Source of the DNA: Paralysiella testudinis
Lineage (GTDB): Bacteria > Pseudomonadota > Gammaproteobacteria > Burkholderiales > Neisseriaceae
Direction: 5' to 3'
Assembly: GCF_016894345.1 (NCBI RefSeq)
Contig: NZ_CP069798.1
Span: forward strand, 2,827,248-2,891,247
DNA length: 64,000 bases
The first letter of the stretch is position 1, and each line of letters starts with the position of its first letter. Shown piece after piece: positions 7,927 to 16,383 of this stretch. The position numbers and the translations under genes are program-made. Under the pieces are notes generated by a model, which saw only the letters and a list, made by a program, of their open reading frames with translations, searched no databases and was not told the DNA's origin.

Positions 7927-8266
7927 TCGCGTTATATCATTACAAAAAATAACCCAACGCCTTTGCTATGCCTTATTCTGTCAGTATCGGCGAAATGGTA
8001 TGATACCGCTGGGTAACGCACGGCATTTACACCGCCGCAACAATAAGCACAAGCAAATAATGTTAAAATGGTGGTCGTTTTGCTCATTTAAAAAGATTTC
8101 GGCATTTTTGAATGCATTTCAGGCTGCCTGAAACAAGCTTGGCTTAAAACGCAGATTCAGCCACTGCATCCGCTTTCAACAAACACCTTGCTACCACCAC
8201 CCTGCCCGCAAGCACAAATTAAAATACCTTGGCCATCAATGATTGGTATGCCGTTTTGTCAGACTT
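7927..8266. other. intergenic region upstream of tamA
   Basis: There is no supported gene. One DUS (AGGCTGCCTGAA) lies near 8120. The tamA promoter should lie here, but I cannot point to a clear one. Confidence 0.4.
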
Positions 8267-10114
8267 ATGAACAAACCATTTCACCTTACTCTTTTGGCCG
8301 CCACCTTATCGATGGCGGCATTCACCGCCACGGCCGCCGAAACGCAGGCCGTGGCAGCTGATGCGACCACCAATGAAGCCGAAGAAGCCAAAAGCAGCCG
8401 TTTTTTCGGTCTGTTTGAAACCAAAGCCGTGCCGGTGCTACGCTATCCGGTGCGGGTAGAAAGTGACAACAAAGATCTCAAAACCTTGGTGGAAACCCAT
8501 CTGCCGCTGATTACCCAGCAACAAGAAGAAGCATTGGATCGCGAGCAAGCCGCTTTTCTGGCCGAAGATGCCCCTGCTCAAGCCACCACCATGCTGGAAA
8601 CCCAAGGCTATTTCAACAGCAAAATCACCATTAGCCCCGATGGCGAAGGCTATGTGCTGCACATCACCCCCGGCCCGCGCACGCAGATTGACGCTGTAAA
8701 CGTGGCCATTCTGGGCGATATTCTGGCCGACGACAATCTGGCACAATACTATAAAAACGCCATGGAAAACTGGGCATTGCCCGTGGGCGACCCGTTCACC
8801 CAAAGCGCTTGGGGCAGCAGCAAAAGCGCCGTACTCGCCGCTGTGGTGCGCCACAAATATCCACTGGCCAGCATCAGCGCCAGCCAAGCCACGGTAGACC
8901 CCAACCGCAACCAAGCCGAATTGGCGCTCACGGTAGACAGCAAACAGCCAGTGTATTTCGGCGAAATCGAAGTGAGCGGCACCCAGCGCTATCCGCAAAG
9001 CGTGGTGTTGGGCATGGCGCGTTTTGCACCCGGCTCACCCTATGATTTAGACAAAATCCTCGACTACCAGCAAGCGCTGGAGCAAGACAGCCATTACGGC
9101 GGTGCCTCGGTACAGGCCGACTTTGCCAATATGCAAGGTGATCGTGTGCCGGTAAAAGTGAGCGTGAGCGAAGTGAAGCGGCAAAAATTCGACTTCGGCC
9201 TGCGCTACGACTCCGCCGATGGCCCCGGTATCCGCTTGGGCTACGATCACTACAATGTCTTTAACCGCGGCTATGTGGCTTCCACCCTATTCGACATCGA
9301 CCGCTACCAAGCCACCGTGGGTGTGGGTTTGAGCCAGCCACGCAAAGCCAACGGCCGCTTCTGGACCAGCAACCTCAGCTATAACCGCTCTACCACCCAA
9401 AATCTGGAAAAAAATGCCATCTCCAGCGGCGTTTGGTATGTGCGCGATAAAAACAACATCGACTCACGCTTAGGGCTGGAATACCTCACCGAAAGCAGCC
9501 GCATCACCAACGGCCCGGATTTGGGTCGCAGCAATGCCTTGATGCTCACCGCCTCGTGGAAACGCCAAAACATCGAAACCCAATTGCGCCCGGCCAACGG
9601 CTATTTTCTGGAAGGCAAAATCGGCAGCACGGTGGGCAGCTTGGGCTCGTCTACCTCAATACAGCGCGCTGCCGCCCGCGCCGGCTATTTCTATACCCCG
9701 CAAGAGCGCAAATACGGCACTTTGGTGTTGCGCGGCCAGCTGGGCTATGTGCGTGCCGGTGAAGACAAAGACGTGCCTTCGAGCCTGATGTTCCGCACCG
9801 GCGGCGCCACCAGTGTGCGCGGCTACGAGCAAGACAGCATCGGCCTGCCCGGCTTTAATAATTCGGTATTGCCGAATCGCGCTCTGGGCGTGGTCAGTGT
9901 GGAATATCAAGTGCCGGTGAACAAAGATTTCTCGGTGGCCGTGTTTCACGACGCCGGCTCAGTTTCACATTCATTCAAAGACACCAAATGGCAGCAAGGC
10001 AGCGGCATCGGCCTGCGCTGGTTTAGCCCTCTGGCGCCGTTTGCCTTTGATGTGGCCTATGGCCATCAAGACAAAAAAATACGCTGGCACATCAGCCTAG
10101 GAACCCGTTTCTGA
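8267..10114 (+). CDS. tamA: TamA, outer-membrane assembly factor (Omp85 family)
   Basis: TamA is the outer-membrane half of the translocation and assembly module, which helps insert some outer-membrane proteins and works with TamB in lipid transport across the periplasm. The product is 615 aa with signal peptide MNKPFHLTLLAATLSMAAFTATAAE. The N-terminal half has POTRA-like domains (GYFNSKITISPDGEGYVLHI, QPVYFGEIEVSGTQRYP). The C-terminal half is the beta-barrel with the Omp85 motif VRGYEQDSIGLPG, ending in IRWHISLGTRF with a terminal aromatic. The start at 8267 gives a clean signal peptide; an upstream in-frame start adds 8 residues. Its stop overlaps the tamB start. Confidence 0.93.
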   Translation: MNKPFHLTLLAATLSMAAFTATAAETQAVAADATTNEAEEAKSSRFFGLFETKAVPVLRYPVRVESDNKDLKTLVETHLPLITQQQEEALDREQAAFLAEDAPAQATTMLETQGYFNSKITISPDGEGYVLHITPGPRTQIDAVNVAILGDILADDNLAQYYKNAMENWALPVGDPFTQSAWGSSKSAVLAAVVRHKYPLASISASQATVDPNRNQAELALTVDSKQPVYFGEIEVSGTQRYPQSVVLGMARFAPGSPYDLDKILDYQQALEQDSHYGGASVQADFANMQGDRVPVKVSVSEVKRQKFDFGLRYDSADGPGIRLGYDHYNVFNRGYVASTLFDIDRYQATVGVGLSQPRKANGRFWTSNLSYNRSTTQNLEKNAISSGVWYVRDKNNIDSRLGLEYLTESSRITNGPDLGRSNALMLTASWKRQNIETQLRPANGYFLEGKIGSTVGSLGSSTSIQRAAARAGYFYTPQERKYGTLVLRGQLGYVRAGEDKDVPSSLMFRTGGATSVRGYEQDSIGLPGFNNSVLPNRALGVVSVEYQVPVNKDFSVAVFHDAGSVSHSFKDTKWQQGSGIGLRWFSPLAPFAFDVAYGHQDKKIRWHISLGTRF

Positions 10115-13100
10115 TGACGCAACATCAAACCCCACCCGCGCCGCCCGGCCACAGCAATGGCGATACGCCAGCGGTAACACCACGCCCGCGCCGCCACTGG
10201 CTGCGGCGCGCTCTGCTGAGCTTGGCTGCATTTTTATTGCTGTTATCCGGCAGCATAGGCTGGCTGGTGGGCACCGAATCCGGCCTGCGCTTGGGTTTAC
10301 TGCGCCTACCCGCCCTGTTTGGGGTGCAGATTCAGGCGGAAAACCCGCAAGGCACACTCTGGCGCGGTTTTGCGCTGGAAAAAACCCACATCAACACCGG
10401 CGGCAGCGACATCAGCCTTGATTCACTGGTGCTGGACTGGGATTCTTCTGCCCTGTGGCAGCGCCAGCTGCACATCCGCCGTTTGGCCGTGGGTGAAATC
10501 CACATTGTCAGCCAAGCCAGCCCACCCAAGCCGGATCAAGCCGCAGCTACCTTGCCCAAAAGCATTAGCCTGCCGGTGGCGGTGAATGTGGATGCGCTGG
10601 AGCTGGGGGGCATTACTGTGGGCGAACCCAAACAAGTGGTGTTGCTGCCCAGCCGCGCCAGCTATGTTTACGACCACCACAACCACCGCCTGCACATTGC
10701 CGCCTTGCGCACACCTTGGCACAACATTCAAGGCGACATCAGCCTGAACACCGAAAGCCCCTTTGCCCTTAACGGCAAGCTCAGCGGCGAAGGCCTGCTC
10801 GACGAGCAAGCCGTGAGCAGCGAAGCCGTGCTTTCAGGCAGCCTCGAAACCCCGGCGCTGGCCGCGCAAATGCACGGCGGCCCCATTCATCTGCAAACCG
10901 ATGCCAAACTCAAGCCGTTTGCACTGCAACTAAACCACAAAATCATCAGCTTGAATCTATTAGGGCGGCAGCTTAATCCGCACGCTTTCCTGCCCAGCCT
11001 GCCCAAAGCCGATGTGGATTTCAGCATCGGCATGGCACCCAACATCAGCCATCGCGATGAATTGGACGGCATCATCAGCCTGAGCAACCGCACACCGGCG
11101 GCGGCCGATACCGGCGGCCTGCCGCTGCGCCTGCTCACCGGCCAACTTAAAATCGACAGCCAAGGCCAGATCAATATCCAAACGCTGGATGCGCAATTAA
11201 TGCAAAAAGGCAGCATCAATGTGCGCGGCCAGGTCAACACCACCGAGCGTCAGCTCGACATCACCGCCCTGCTGCAAAACCTGCAGAGCCAAGATGTGCT
11301 CAACAACACCCTGCCCGGCAGCCTGAACGGCAGCATCCATGTACACGGCAGCCTGACCAGCCCCCAAACCGACTGGCAGTTTGACACCGAAAAAGCCCGC
11401 AGCAGCGGCACCTTGCAACTGCTCACCGACCAAGCCAGCGCCCAACAAACCCTGCTGCTGGAAAAACTACAACTACTGCCGCGCGATGGCGGCGTGCTCA
11501 ACGCTTCAGGCAGCCTTGCCCTATTTCAGCAACAGGCACTGGAATTAAATGTAGACAGCCAAAATTTCAATCCCAACAAACTCAACGACCGCTTTCCCAG
11601 CGGCCGCGTAAACGGCAGCATCAACATCAAAGGCACCTTAGCCGACAGCCCCAACATCAGCGGCCAGATGCAATGGCAAAACAGCGTCTTGTCCGGCGCA
11701 CCACTAGCGGGCAAGGCCGATGTGCACTACCAAGATCAGCACCTGAGCCGTGCCGACATCAACCTAGCCCTAGGTCGCAACCGTATTATCAGCAACGGTA
11801 GCTTTGGCAAAGCGGGCGACAAGCTCAACTTGGACATCAACGCCCCGCAATTGGATTTGTTCGGCTTCGGCCTCAAAGGCTTGCTCACCGCCAAAGGCTT
11901 TATCAGCGGCGAACCGAAAAAACTCACCGCCAACCTCAGCGGCCAAGCACGCGGCTTAGAAGTACAAAAAGTGCTGCAAGTGCAAACCTTGGACTTCGCT
12001 CTGCAAGGCTCGCCCGATGTAACTCAGCCGCTCAATATCCGCATCAACGGCCAAACACTGAACGCCGGCGGCACCCGTATCGAGCGCATCAACACCCTGA
12101 TTAACGGCCGCGGCAACAACCACACCATTCGCGCCGATGCCCAATTGCAGCTCGACGGCAAACCCTACCGCCTCGATGTGGCCGCCAACGGCGGGCTGGA
12201 TGAAAAATACCAGTGGCGCGGCCGCGTGGGCACACTGGACATCGGCGGTGCCTTCAACCTCAAGCTACTGGCACCTTTGCAGCTGGAAGCGGGCGCCGAG
12301 CGGGTGGTGATGAACAACGCCCGCTGGGCGGCCATGGGCGGCAGCCTCAACCTGCAGTCGCTACTGTGGGACAAAAAACAAGGCCTCACCAGCCGCGGCA
12401 ATGCCAGCAACTTAGCAGTACAGCAGCTGCACAATATAATGCCCTTGCCAATAGAGCAAAACTTGGTGCTCAGCGGCGACTGGGATTTGTCCTACAGCAA
12501 CAATGCCCGTGGCTACCTGAAAATCCGGCAGCAATCCGGCGACATCATCCTACCCTATCGCAAACAGGCGTTGGGCTTAAGCAAAGTAGTGCTCGACACC
12601 CGTTTTCAAAACGGGCGTATCGACAACCACCTCACTGGCGATACCCGTTACGGCAATGTTGATGCCCGCGTAGCCATTGCCCAGCAATTTGGTAACGACA
12701 TCCTCAAAGCACCGGTGAGCGGCCACATCAAGGTAAACGCCCCCGATTTGGCCAATTTCCGCTATTTAATGCCGGTGGGCATGGAAGCACGCGGCAGCTT
12801 GGCCGCCGATGCCGCCGTGAGCGGCACCGTGGGCACGCCGCTGCTCAACGGCAGCCTCAACGGCAATAATCTGTATTACCGCGAGCGCGGCAACGGCGTG
12901 ATTCTGGAAAACGGCACCTTGCGCAGCCGCTTCCAAGGCCGCCGCCTCTTGATTGACGCCCTCAACTTCAAGCGCAAAGACGGCGACATCACCCTCAAAG
13001 GCGTGGTCAATATGGTGGGCACCACCCCCGATGTAGACGTGACCGCCCAATTCAACCGCTACCCCATTCTGGACCAAGTCAACCGCCGCCTCACGTTAAG

Positions 13101-13977
13101 CGGCCACTCACAACTGATTTACACCCTGAGCCGCGGCATCATCCTCACCGGCGAGCTTAAAGTGGATCAAGGTCATTTCGGTTTTCCCAAGGCGGGCATG
13201 CCCACTTTGGGTGATGATGTGGTGGTGCTCGGGCGCGAAAAACCGGCTGCCAGCGCCGCCTTGCCGGTTAGCCTGAGTATGACACTGGATTTGAACGATA
13301 AATTCCGTTTTAGCGGCGAAGGGCTGGACGTGTTGCTGGGCGGCCGCTTGGTGGCCACCAGCACACCCACTCAGGAGTTGCAGCTGGTGGGGTCGGTGAA
13401 TATTATCAAAGGCCAATACAAAGCCTATGGGCAGGATCTGGTAATCCAACAAGGCAGCATTTCCTTTGTCGGCCCCATCGACGACCCCAACCTGCGCCTA
13501 CGCGCCACCCGCCGCTCTTCTCCGGTGGAGGCCGGTGTCGAGGCACTGGGCAATCTGAGCAATCCGCGCATCAGCCTTACCGCCAACGAGCCAATGAGTG
13601 AAAAAGACAAATTATCCTGGCTCATTCTGGGGCGTGCCAGCAGCGGCAGCGCCGGCGACGAAGCGGCACTGAGCGCCGCCGCCAGTGCTTGGCTGGCCGG
13701 TGGTCTGAACGACCGCTTGGGGCTGGTGGACGAATTGGGCTTTACCAGCCAGCAAACCCGTAACCACCAAACCGGCGAAATGAACCCGGCCGAGCAGGTG
13801 ATTACCGTGGGCAAGCGGCTCACCAACGACCTGTATGTCAGCTATTTATACGGCATTGAGAGCGCCACCCAAACCGTGAAGCTAACCTACCAAATCAACC
13901 GCGCCCTGCAAGCCATCGGCAAAGTGAGCACCGAATCGGTGGGCGGCGAAATCCGCTACAGCATCCGCTTTGATTAA
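10114..13977 (+). CDS. tamB: TamB, inner-membrane anchored AsmA-like transport protein
   Basis: The product is 1287 aa. An N-terminal membrane anchor (LRRALLSLAAFLLLLSGSIGW, about residues 29-49) is followed by a very long beta-rich, AsmA-like periplasmic region with many repeats of the type LNGSINIKGTL/ISGQMQW. The C-terminal DUF490 domain carries LVGSVNIIKGQYKAYGQDLV, PRISLTANEPMSEKDKLSWL and NDLYVSYLYGIESATQTVKL. It forms a hydrophobic groove across the periplasm and partners TamA. Its ATG overlaps the tamA stop (TGATG), so the pair is translationally coupled. A DUS-based terminator follows. Confidence 0.94.
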   Translation: MTQHQTPPAPPGHSNGDTPAVTPRPRRHWLRRALLSLAAFLLLLSGSIGWLVGTESGLRLGLLRLPALFGVQIQAENPQGTLWRGFALEKTHINTGGSDISLDSLVLDWDSSALWQRQLHIRRLAVGEIHIVSQASPPKPDQAAATLPKSISLPVAVNVDALELGGITVGEPKQVVLLPSRASYVYDHHNHRLHIAALRTPWHNIQGDISLNTESPFALNGKLSGEGLLDEQAVSSEAVLSGSLETPALAAQMHGGPIHLQTDAKLKPFALQLNHKIISLNLLGRQLNPHAFLPSLPKADVDFSIGMAPNISHRDELDGIISLSNRTPAAADTGGLPLRLLTGQLKIDSQGQINIQTLDAQLMQKGSINVRGQVNTTERQLDITALLQNLQSQDVLNNTLPGSLNGSIHVHGSLTSPQTDWQFDTEKARSSGTLQLLTDQASAQQTLLLEKLQLLPRDGGVLNASGSLALFQQQALELNVDSQNFNPNKLNDRFPSGRVNGSINIKGTLADSPNISGQMQWQNSVLSGAPLAGKADVHYQDQHLSRADINLALGRNRIISNGSFGKAGDKLNLDINAPQLDLFGFGLKGLLTAKGFISGEPKKLTANLSGQARGLEVQKVLQVQTLDFALQGSPDVTQPLNIRINGQTLNAGGTRIERINTLINGRGNNHTIRADAQLQLDGKPYRLDVAANGGLDEKYQWRGRVGTLDIGGAFNLKLLAPLQLEAGAERVVMNNARWAAMGGSLNLQSLLWDKKQGLTSRGNASNLAVQQLHNIMPLPIEQNLVLSGDWDLSYSNNARGYLKIRQQSGDIILPYRKQALGLSKVVLDTRFQNGRIDNHLTGDTRYGNVDARVAIAQQFGNDILKAPVSGHIKVNAPDLANFRYLMPVGMEARGSLAADAAVSGTVGTPLLNGSLNGNNLYYRERGNGVILENGTLRSRFQGRRLLIDALNFKRKDGDITLKGVVNMVGTTPDVDVTAQFNRYPILDQVNRRLTLSGHSQLIYTLSRGIILTGELKVDQGHFGFPKAGMPTLGDDVVVLGREKPAASAALPVSLSMTLDLNDKFRFSGEGLDVLLGGRLVATSTPTQELQLVGSVNIIKGQYKAYGQDLVIQQGSISFVGPIDDPNLRLRATRRSSPVEAGVEALGNLSNPRISLTANEPMSEKDKLSWLILGRASSGSAGDEAALSAAASAWLAGGLNDRLGLVDELGFTSQQTRNHQTGEMNPAEQVITVGKRLTNDLYVSYLYGIESATQTVKLTYQINRALQAIGKVSTESVGGEIRYSIRFD

Positions 13978-13979
13978 AC

Positions 13980-14014
13980 TTCAGGCAGCCTTGCCAGCAG
14001 TAAGGTTGCCTGAA
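13980..14014. terminator. DUS-pair terminator after tamB
   Basis: TTCAGGCAGCCT is followed by AAGGTTGCCTGAA, an inverted pair of uptake sequences with one base change, forming a stem with a 9-11 base loop. Confidence 0.65.
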
Positions 14015-14174
14015 ATAGTACATCGTCATTGCCGAACTTAACTCGGCAATCCATTGACCCAAAGCAAGCTGTAGGTAGAAGCATAACCGCACGCAAGAGT
14101 GAAACTCCATTCATGAGGTGGCCTTAGAGCCTGTTCACCACTCAGGCTGCCTGAAACCCCAATATATAACCTTT

Positions 14175-15449
14175 ATGCTGCTCAACTTCCTCTACCAAAC
14201 CCTGTGGCAGATTGCCCCGCCGTTTATCCGCCGCTATCTGCGCCGCCGTGCGCGGCAGGCACCGGCGTATCTGGCGCACTGGAACGAGCGCTTCGGCCAG
14301 CCCCACCCCGCGCCGATGCAAAAAGCCATTTGGGTGCATGCCGTATCGGTGGGCGAAACCCGTGCTGCCGAGCCGCTGATTCAGGCACTGCAACAGCATT
14401 TCCCCAACACCCCACTGCTGATTACCCAAACCACCCCAACCGGCCGCGCCACCGCCGAAACACTCTACCCGCAAGCGCAATGCCGCTACCTGCCCTACGA
14501 CAAACCCAGCTACATCCGCCAATTCCTGCACGAACACCAGCCGCGTTTGGGCATCTTGATGGAAACCGAAATCTGGCCCAACACCCTGTTTTTGTGTCAT
14601 CAACACGGCATCCCCATGTTTATGGCCAATGCGCGGCTATCGGAAAAATCGCAGCAAGGCTACCTGAAAGCCCGCAGCCTAATCCGCCCGGCACTACAAA
14701 CCCTGCTCGGCTGCTATGCGCAAACCGAAGCCGATGCCGAGCGTTTGCGCCGTATCGGTGCCGCCCATGTAACGGTGTGCGGCAACAGCAAATACGACAT
14801 CAGCGCCCCCGCGGCCATGCACGCCTTGGCCGCCGATTTCAAACAACGCATCGGCAACCGCCCGGTGGTGGTGGCCGCCAGCACCCGCTTTTACCAGCAG
14901 CAAGACGAAGCCGCGCTGCTGCTGCAAGCCTGGCAAGCCTACCGTGGCAATGCCCTACTAATTATCGTGCCGCGCCATCCCGAGCGCTTTCAGGCAGCCT
15001 TCAGCAGCGCTGAGCAACACGGCTTTAAAGTGCAAAACCGCAGCGACAACACCCCGGTACACGCCAACACCCAAATCTGGATTGGCGACAGCATGGGTGA
15101 ATTATTTGCCTATTTTCTGGCTGCCGAAGTGGCGTTTGTGGGCGGCAGCTTGGTCGACAGCGGCTGCCACAATATGATTGAGCCGATTGCCTGCGGCCTG
15201 CCTACCCTGTTTGGCCCGTCCACTTATAATTTTGCCGCCGCTGCGGCCAGCGCCGTGGCCAGCGGTGCCGCCGTGCAAGTGGCCGATGCCACCGCATGGC
15301 AACAGCAAACCGCCGCCCTCTTGGCCAACCCCGCCGCCCGCACCCACATGGCCGCGCAAGCACACGGCTTTATCCGCCAACACCAAGGCGCCAGCGCGCG
15401 CATGGCTGCCGCCATTGGCGCCAGCATCGCCGCGACCAAGCCCACATGA
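14175..15449 (+). CDS. waaA: Kdo transferase (lipid A Kdo transferase)
   Basis: This enzyme adds Kdo to the lipid A precursor at the inner membrane during LOS synthesis. The product is 424 aa with an N-terminal membrane segment (MLLNFLYQTLWQIAPPFIRR). The glycosyltransferase N domain has WVHAVSVGETRAAEPL, with the likely catalytic Glu61 in VGET. Further marks are LITQTTPTGRATAETLYPQ, GILMETEIWPNTLFLC and the C-terminal FVGGSLVDSGCHNMIEPIAC. The start was chosen at MLLNF; the longer frame upstream runs through a DUS. The stop overlaps the truC start (ATGA). Confidence 0.95.
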   Translation: MLLNFLYQTLWQIAPPFIRRYLRRRARQAPAYLAHWNERFGQPHPAPMQKAIWVHAVSVGETRAAEPLIQALQQHFPNTPLLITQTTPTGRATAETLYPQAQCRYLPYDKPSYIRQFLHEHQPRLGILMETEIWPNTLFLCHQHGIPMFMANARLSEKSQQGYLKARSLIRPALQTLLGCYAQTEADAERLRRIGAAHVTVCGNSKYDISAPAAMHALAADFKQRIGNRPVVVAASTRFYQQQDEAALLLQAWQAYRGNALLIIVPRHPERFQAAFSSAEQHGFKVQNRSDNTPVHANTQIWIGDSMGELFAYFLAAEVAFVGGSLVDSGCHNMIEPIACGLPTLFGPSTYNFAAAAASAVASGAAVQVADATAWQQQTAALLANPAARTHMAAQAHGFIRQHQGASARMAAAIGASIAATKPT

Positions 15450-16180
15450 CCGCCCCGCTGCTGCCCATCCTCTACCAAGACGACACCCTAGTGGCCATCT
15501 GCAAACCGGCGGGCATGTTGGTGCACAGAAGCTGGCTCGACCAACACGAAACCCGCTTTGCCATGCAAACCCTGCGCGACCAAATCGGCCAACATGTTTT
15601 TCCCGTACACCGCCTCGACCGCCCCACCTCCGGCGTGCTGCTGTTTGCCCTCAACAGCCACACCGCCCGCCTGCTGTCACAGCAATTCGAAACACAGCAA
15701 ATCCGCAAATCCTACTTGGCCATCGTGCGCGGCTGGCTGCACGGCAGCGGCCGCATCGACTACCCGCTGAAAGAAGTGCTGGATAAAATTGCCGACTGCA
15801 TGGCCGATCACAACAAACCACCGCAAAGCGCCGTTACCGACTACCGCTGCCTAGGCTTAAGCGAACTGCCCTACCCGTGCGGCCCGCACCCCAGCAGCCG
15901 CTTCAGCTTGCTGCAATTGCAGCCGCACAGCGGACGCAAACACCAGCTGCGCCGTCACCTCAAACACCTATTCCACCCCATTCTGGGCGACAGCAATTAC
16001 GGCGACAAAAAACAAAACCGCGCCCTGGCCGCCCACACCGGCATCCCCCGCCTGCTGCTGCACGCCGAAAGCCTCAGCTTCCAACACCCGCACAACGGCA
16101 CCGCCCTCACCCTAAACGCGCCGGTAGACAACGATTGGCAACACATCGCCGCCGCCATGGCCTTCAGGCAGCCTGAATAA
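15446..16180 (+). CDS. truC: tRNA pseudouridine(65) synthase TruC
   Basis: The enzyme converts U65 of some tRNAs to pseudouridine (RluA family). The product is 244 aa. Diagnostic segments are ICKPAGMLVHRSWLDQHE, VMQTLRDQIGQHVF-type text, VHRLDRPTSGVLLFAL with catalytic Asp58, and LQPHSGRKHQLRRHLKHLFH; KPAGMLVHRSWLD is specific for TruC among relatives. It overlaps waaA by 4 bases. The C terminus is encoded by a DUS followed by the stop, and a repeat begins at that stop (TAA/TACCAATCC). Confidence 0.93.
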   Translation: MTAPLLPILYQDDTLVAICKPAGMLVHRSWLDQHETRFAMQTLRDQIGQHVFPVHRLDRPTSGVLLFALNSHTARLLSQQFETQQIRKSYLAIVRGWLHGSGRIDYPLKEVLDKIADCMADHNKPPQSAVTDYRCLGLSELPYPCGPHPSSRFSLLQLQPHSGRKHQLRRHLKHLFHPILGDSNYGDKKQNRALAAHTGIPRLLLHAESLSFQHPHNGTALTLNAPVDNDWQHIAAAMAFRQPE

Positions 16181-16305
16181 TACCAATCCTAAAAATAACC
16201 TTACAAAATAAAGTAGTTTGACAATCCCATCCGCGGGTCGGATTCTTGAATCCGACATTTAACCATCGGCCAAAAAGATGCGAGTGCCTTATTCTGTGAA
16301 CAAGG
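16181..16305. repeat. partial palindromic repeat plus GTCGGATTC inverted-repeat segment (empty-site copy)
   Basis: It starts TACCAATCCTAAAAATAACC like one arm of the modular repeats, then continues AAAATAAAG..TTTGACAATCC, the palindrome GTCGGATTCTTGAATCCGAC (16237-16256) and a tail ATCGGCC..GATGCGAGTGCCTT. The same two parts occur at 54550-54602 and 55809-55875, where an IS110-family element separates them. This copy is therefore the uninterrupted version. Confidence 0.75.
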
Positions 16306-16345
16306 TACTTGCGTCATTCCGCCGCAGTTCAATATTAAAATTAAC

Positions 16346-16360
16346 TGATATAATATAACA
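16346..16360. promoter_or_regulatory. Zur box upstream of the znuD-like gene
   Basis: TGATATAATATAACA matches the neisserial Zur operator (TGTTATDNHATAACA) at all but one position. It lies 24 bases before the start codon, where bound Zur would block transcription when zinc is plentiful. Confidence 0.75.
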
Positions 16361-16383
16361 TTTGTTAATTTTAGATAATCATT

